From: an uncultured Clostridia bacterium
GTDB lineage: Bacteria; Bacillota; Clostridia; TANB77; CAG-508
DNA length: 64,000 nucleotides
Direction: 5' to 3'
Assembly: GCA_934130435.1 (NCBI GenBank)
Contig: CAKOYB010000003.1
Location: 62,001 to 126,000 of the forward strand
Made by a program: the position numbers and the translations under genes. Within the stretch, counting starts at the first letter, position 1. Each line of letters begins with the position of its first letter. Below, in pieces: positions 61,706 through 64,000 of this stretch. The notes below the pieces were generated by a model. That model saw nothing but the letters and a program-made list of their open reading frames with translations. It ran no database searches and was not told the DNA's origin.

Positions 61706-62487
61706 CTTCTAACACCTCCTTTGCGAATGCTGTGTATGCTTTTGTTACGCTACTATTTTTATCATAAGCTAATATACTCTTGCCTCTTGAACTAGATTCA
61801 GCTGTCTTTATTGCTACTGGTATTTGCGAATCATAAATCTTTACAATATTTCCATAGTTTTCTTTTATTTCATTTTCTATCGCCTTTGGAAGATTAGTTC
61901 TTCTATCTACCAATGTCAGCAATATTCCTCCTATTTCAAGTTTATTGTTTATTTGCTTTTTTACTTTTGCAATAGTTTTCAATAAATTTCCCATACCTTT
62001 TGCTGACAAGAACTGACTTTGCACAGGTATGATGACTTTATCAGCACTAGCTAACGCATTTGTAGTTATCATATTCAATGATGGCATACAGTCTATAATA
62101 ATGTAATCATAATATGGTTTTAATTCTTTTATACTATTGCTCATAGCACTTTCTCTACACATAGCATTTAATAAATTTACTTCTGTCATAGACAAATTCA
62201 AATTCGATGGTATAAGGTCAACTCCTTCATTATGATGTAGTATTGCCTCATCTGGATTTACAGGAAAATCATTTATCATTCTTTCTATCAAAGTAGAAAT
62301 AGTAACTGGTATTGCCTCTGTATCATAATATCCCATATATGTTGTTAAATCTGCTTGTGGGTCAGCATCAATAAGCAATACATCTTTTCCCTCGTTTGCT
62401 AATGCAACTCCTAAACTAAATGCTGTTGTAGTTTTTCCTACTCCACCGTTTTTGGTTTGCTATGGCTATTGTTGTACAACCTGCCAT
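61653..62487 (-). CDS. ParA-type ATPase of an integrative element (needs +1 frameshift at CGG)
   Basis: A 277-residue partition ATPase when one C is skipped at 62448. The start, MAGCTTIAIANQK, follows GGAGGG. In the zero frame the next codons are CGG TGG AGT AGG; skipping the C gives GGVGKTTTAFSLGVA, the complete deviant Walker A (KGGVGKTT), then LLIDADPQADLTTYMG, the DCMPSLNMITTNAL Walker B region and the normal end. Both the break and its repair lie inside the ATP-binding loop. It overlaps parB. Plasmid-type ParA of this kind is typical of ICEs. With parB truncated, the pair is unlikely to work as a partition system. Confidence 0.85.
62446..62448 (-). other. In-frame CGG, putative +1 frameshift site (parA)
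   Basis: Zero frame CAA AAA CGG TGG AGT. Skipping the C gives CAA AAA GGT GGA GTA GGA, Q-K-G-G-V-G, where the first glycine is invariant in the ParA Walker A motif. Confidence 0.85.
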
Positions 62488-62573
62488 ATCTTCTACCCTC
62501 CTTCCATAAAAAATTGCCCATAATGTTTTTTCATTATGAGCTAAGTATCTCTATAAATTTTGAAAGAGTAAGC

Positions 62574-62984
62574 TTAACTTACTCTTTCAAATATTGTTAT
62601 ATGTTCTATGTTATCAATATCTTCTATTTCATCTCCATTATATATTTTGACTGCTTGTTTCTTATCTTTTATAAACTTTGCTATTTCTTCCTTTCCATAA
62701 ACAAGTTTTAAAATATATATCATATTTTTCCCAGACAATATTGCTCTATTATAATTTTGTTCTATTTCCGATACATTATTATTTTTTAGTTCAAAATAAA
62801 GTGCAACATTTAGTCCTTCTATCTTATCTTCTTTCAATTCTATATAAGACCCAAATATTATTGCTTTTTTTATATAATATATGAATTCCTCTTTTTTATT
62901 TACCTCATTTATTTTTTTTATAACATTTTCCATTATCCTTTTTACTGATTCTCTTTTGTAATATTGCTTTTTTCCTTTTTCCAT
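62574..62984 (-). CDS. Nucleotidyltransferase-fold protein with degenerate active site
   Basis: A 136-residue protein with the nucleotidyltransferase-like signature AIIFGSYIELKEDKIEGLNVALYFELK (given as IIFGSYIELKEDK and GLNVALYFELK). In active members the second part reads DxDhhh; here it is GLNVA, so the metal-binding aspartates are missing. The end EHITIFER matches relatives found in clostridial mobile elements. The start MEKGKKQYYKRES has AAGGAGG; an ATG 25 codons upstream lies in a terminator hairpin. It belongs to the parA-parB accessory segment. A palindrome (TGAAAGAGTAAG and complement) at 62560-62588 overlaps its stop codon. Confidence 0.6.
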   Translation of the reverse strand: MEKGKKQYYKRESVKRIMENVIKKINEVNKKEEFIYYIKKAIIFGSYIELKEDKIEGLNVALYFELKNNNVSEIEQNYNRAILSGKNMIYILKLVYGKEEIAKFIKDKKQAVKIYNGDEIEDIDNIEHITIFERVS

Positions 62985-63011
62985 TTTTACCTCCTTTTTT
63001 GCAAAAAAATA

Positions 63012-63035
63012 AAACCTAATATTTCTATTAGGTTT
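63012..63035 (-). terminator. Terminator-like hairpin upstream of the nucleotidyltransferase gene
   Basis: AAACCTAATA and TATTAGGTTT form a perfect stem followed on the minus strand by TTTTATTTTTTT. It may end the lysS transcript 210 bases downstream of its stop codon. Confidence 0.75.
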
Positions 63036-63090
63036 ATTAATGCAATTATATTTTTTCATTCTAATTTTTACTTATTTCATAAGCATTATT

Positions 63091-63235
63091 TTAATGCTAT
63101 TTTAATGCTACCAGAAAATTTTTATTGGTTTTCATTAAAATTCATTAGGTTTTAATTTTTTTATATGATGGCTGTAATGTACTTATTAAGCAGTATTCAG
63201 CTCTTTTAAATTTTATTAGGTTTTATTAGAATACT
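63091..63235. repeat. Repeat-rich AT tract, candidate right attachment-like sequence
   Basis: Contains the near-direct repeats TTTAATGCTA (twice, 11 bases apart), then CATTAAAATTCATTAGGTTTTA and TTAAATTTTATTAGGTTTTATTA-like words. TAATGCTACC at 63103-63112 matches CAATGCTACC at 59669-59678. The gap 63060-63243 holds nothing else. It could be an att site with integrase arm sites, or simple AT-rich repeat. Confidence 0.4.
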
Positions 63236-63243
63236 TAAATGTT

Positions 63244-64000
63244 CTATGCTAATGGTTTCATTGTTGGAAAGAATAATACATCTCTTATTGATGCACTTCC
63301 TGTTAATAGCATTATTAATCTGTCTAATCCTATTCCCATTCCGCCTGTTGGAGGAAGTCCAATTTCAAGTGCTGTTACAAAGTCTTCGTCCATTCCACCT
63401 GCTTCTTCATCGCCTTTTTCTTTAGCTTCTACTTGTTTTAAGAATCTTTGATATTGGTCTATTGGGTCATTTAGTTCTGAATATGCATTTCCGTATTCTC
63501 TTCCACCTATGAATAATTCAAATCTTTCAACTAATCTAGGATCATCATTTCTTCTCTTTGTAAGAGGTGAAACTTCTACAGGATAATCCATTATAAATGT
63601 TGGTTGAATTAGAGTTTCTTCTACAAATGTTTCAAAGAATTCATTTATAATATGACCCCTTGTATTTTTTATTTCTTCAAATTCAACACCTTTTTCTTTA
63701 GCAATAGCTTGTGCTTCTTCGTCTGTGTTAATTGTATTAAAATCAACACCTGTCACTTCTTTTATTGCTTCTATCATTGTTATTTTTCTCCAAGATGGTG
63801 TTAGATCTATTTCATTTCCGTCATATGTGATTTTAGTTGTTCCTAGCACTTTTTGTGCAACTGTTGAAATTAATTCTTCTGATATGTTCATCATATCATT
63901 GTAATCTTCATATGCTGAATACCATTCCATATTTGTAAATTCCGGATTATGTTTTATGTCCATTCCTTCATTTCTGAAGTTTTTGCCTATTTCAAATACT
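63244..64000 (-). CDS. lysS: Lysyl-tRNA synthetase, class II (5' part outside window)
   Basis: The C-terminal 251 residues of LysRS. The frame is open to the right edge (VFEIGKNFRNEGMD, the motif 2 approach), then EFTNMEWYSAYEDYNDMM, the WRKITM box and at the end GLPPTGGMGIGLDRLIMLL (motif 3) and SIRDVLFFPTMKP, all standard. It charges tRNA-Lys. It borders the accessory segment, so the element ends at or just after this housekeeping gene. Confidence 0.97.
   Translation of the reverse strand, partial: VFEIGKNFRNEGMDIKHNPEFTNMEWYSAYEDYNDMMNISEELISTVAQKVLGTTKITYDGNEIDLTPSWRKITMIEAIKEVTGVDFNTINTDEEAQAIAKEKGVEFEEIKNTRGHIINEFFETFVEETLIQPTFIMDYPVEVSPLTKRRNDDPRLVERFELFIGGREYGNAYSELNDPIDQYQRFLKQVEAKEKGDEEAGGMDEDFVTALEIGLPPTGGMGIGLDRLIMLLTGSASIRDVLFFPTMKPLA

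Noticed and set aside
28981..62448. Simple explanation of the four frame breaks as random sequencing errors
   Set aside because: Random indels would mostly fall in the abundant A/T homopolymers; all four are a single C making CGG in the same codon phase at glycine codons, and in-frame CGG is otherwise absent. A motif-specific base-calling artefact cannot be excluded without reads and is named as the refuting test.
1..64000. tRNA or rRNA genes and CRISPR arrays
   Set aside because: No GGTTCGAATCC-like T arms, rRNA segments or regular direct-repeat/spacer arrays were seen on either strand.

Overview
The window is an AT-rich (roughly 25-30% G+C by eye) chromosomal stretch from an anaerobic, spore-forming, Gram-positive member of the Clostridia, most likely an uncultured gut lineage. 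Evidence for this is the ferredoxin and Rex redox genes, sporulation genes (dpaA, a YtvI-like permease), sortase-anchored and dockerin proteins, Clostridia-type ribosomal protein operons and strong AGGAGG ribosome binding sites. About 85% is coding and most genes lie on the minus strand. I see no tRNA, rRNA or CRISPR array.

Layout. 1-3.7 kb: iron-sulfur proteins, rex, then nifU-nifS and their Rrf2 regulator. 3.7-9.4 kb: dtd and small hydrolases, two decayed genes (GNAT, Bro-N), and an overlapping nucleotidase-transporter-2H phosphoesterase operon. 9.4-17.3 kb: rlmCD, UPF0182, ftsY, ytvI, a cysteine-rich CBS protein and a patatin lipase. 17.5-21 kb: rpsF-ssb-rpsR, infC-rpmI-rplT with an L20-type leader, and rplM-rpsI. 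21-27 kb: a long Cna-B adhesin with sortase, and a GH18 spore-cortex-type hydrolase. 27-34.8 kb: nfeD-SPFH, a WG-repeat protein, tgt-queA, a metalloprotease and ppaC. 34.8-42.6 kb: glyS, uppP, dpaA, a TPR protein and cell-wall proteins. 42.6-55.7 kb: a U32 peptidase, a KAP NTPase, comF, recD2, an acyl-CoA ligase, tsaD and an M50 protease. 55.8-59.3 kb: two surface proteins, one carrying a ubiquitin domain. 59.4-63.2 kb: remnants of an integrative element (SUKH protein, parA/parB, nucleotidyltransferase). 63.2-64 kb: the 3' part of lysS.

Main discovery. Four genes (glyS, dpaA, a WG-repeat gene and parA) are each broken by one extra C. In all four the break is an in-frame CGG codon, and skipping its C (reading GGN as glycine) restores the full family sequence, at family-invariant glycines in glyS and parA. 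In a hand scan of every CCG/CGG trinucleotide in the window I found no other in-frame CGG codon in any gene. This suggests that CGG has no normal arginine reading in this organism and acts as a +1 frameshift (or CGGN quadruplet glycine) signal, including in an essential tRNA synthetase. Other notable items are a secreted, wall-anchored near-ubiquitin domain, an infC with an ATA start, a rex with an in-frame stop before its last helix, a dispersed three-hairpin repeat family (one copy abuts a sortase signal that lacks its membrane tail), and a microhomology junction that truncates parB.
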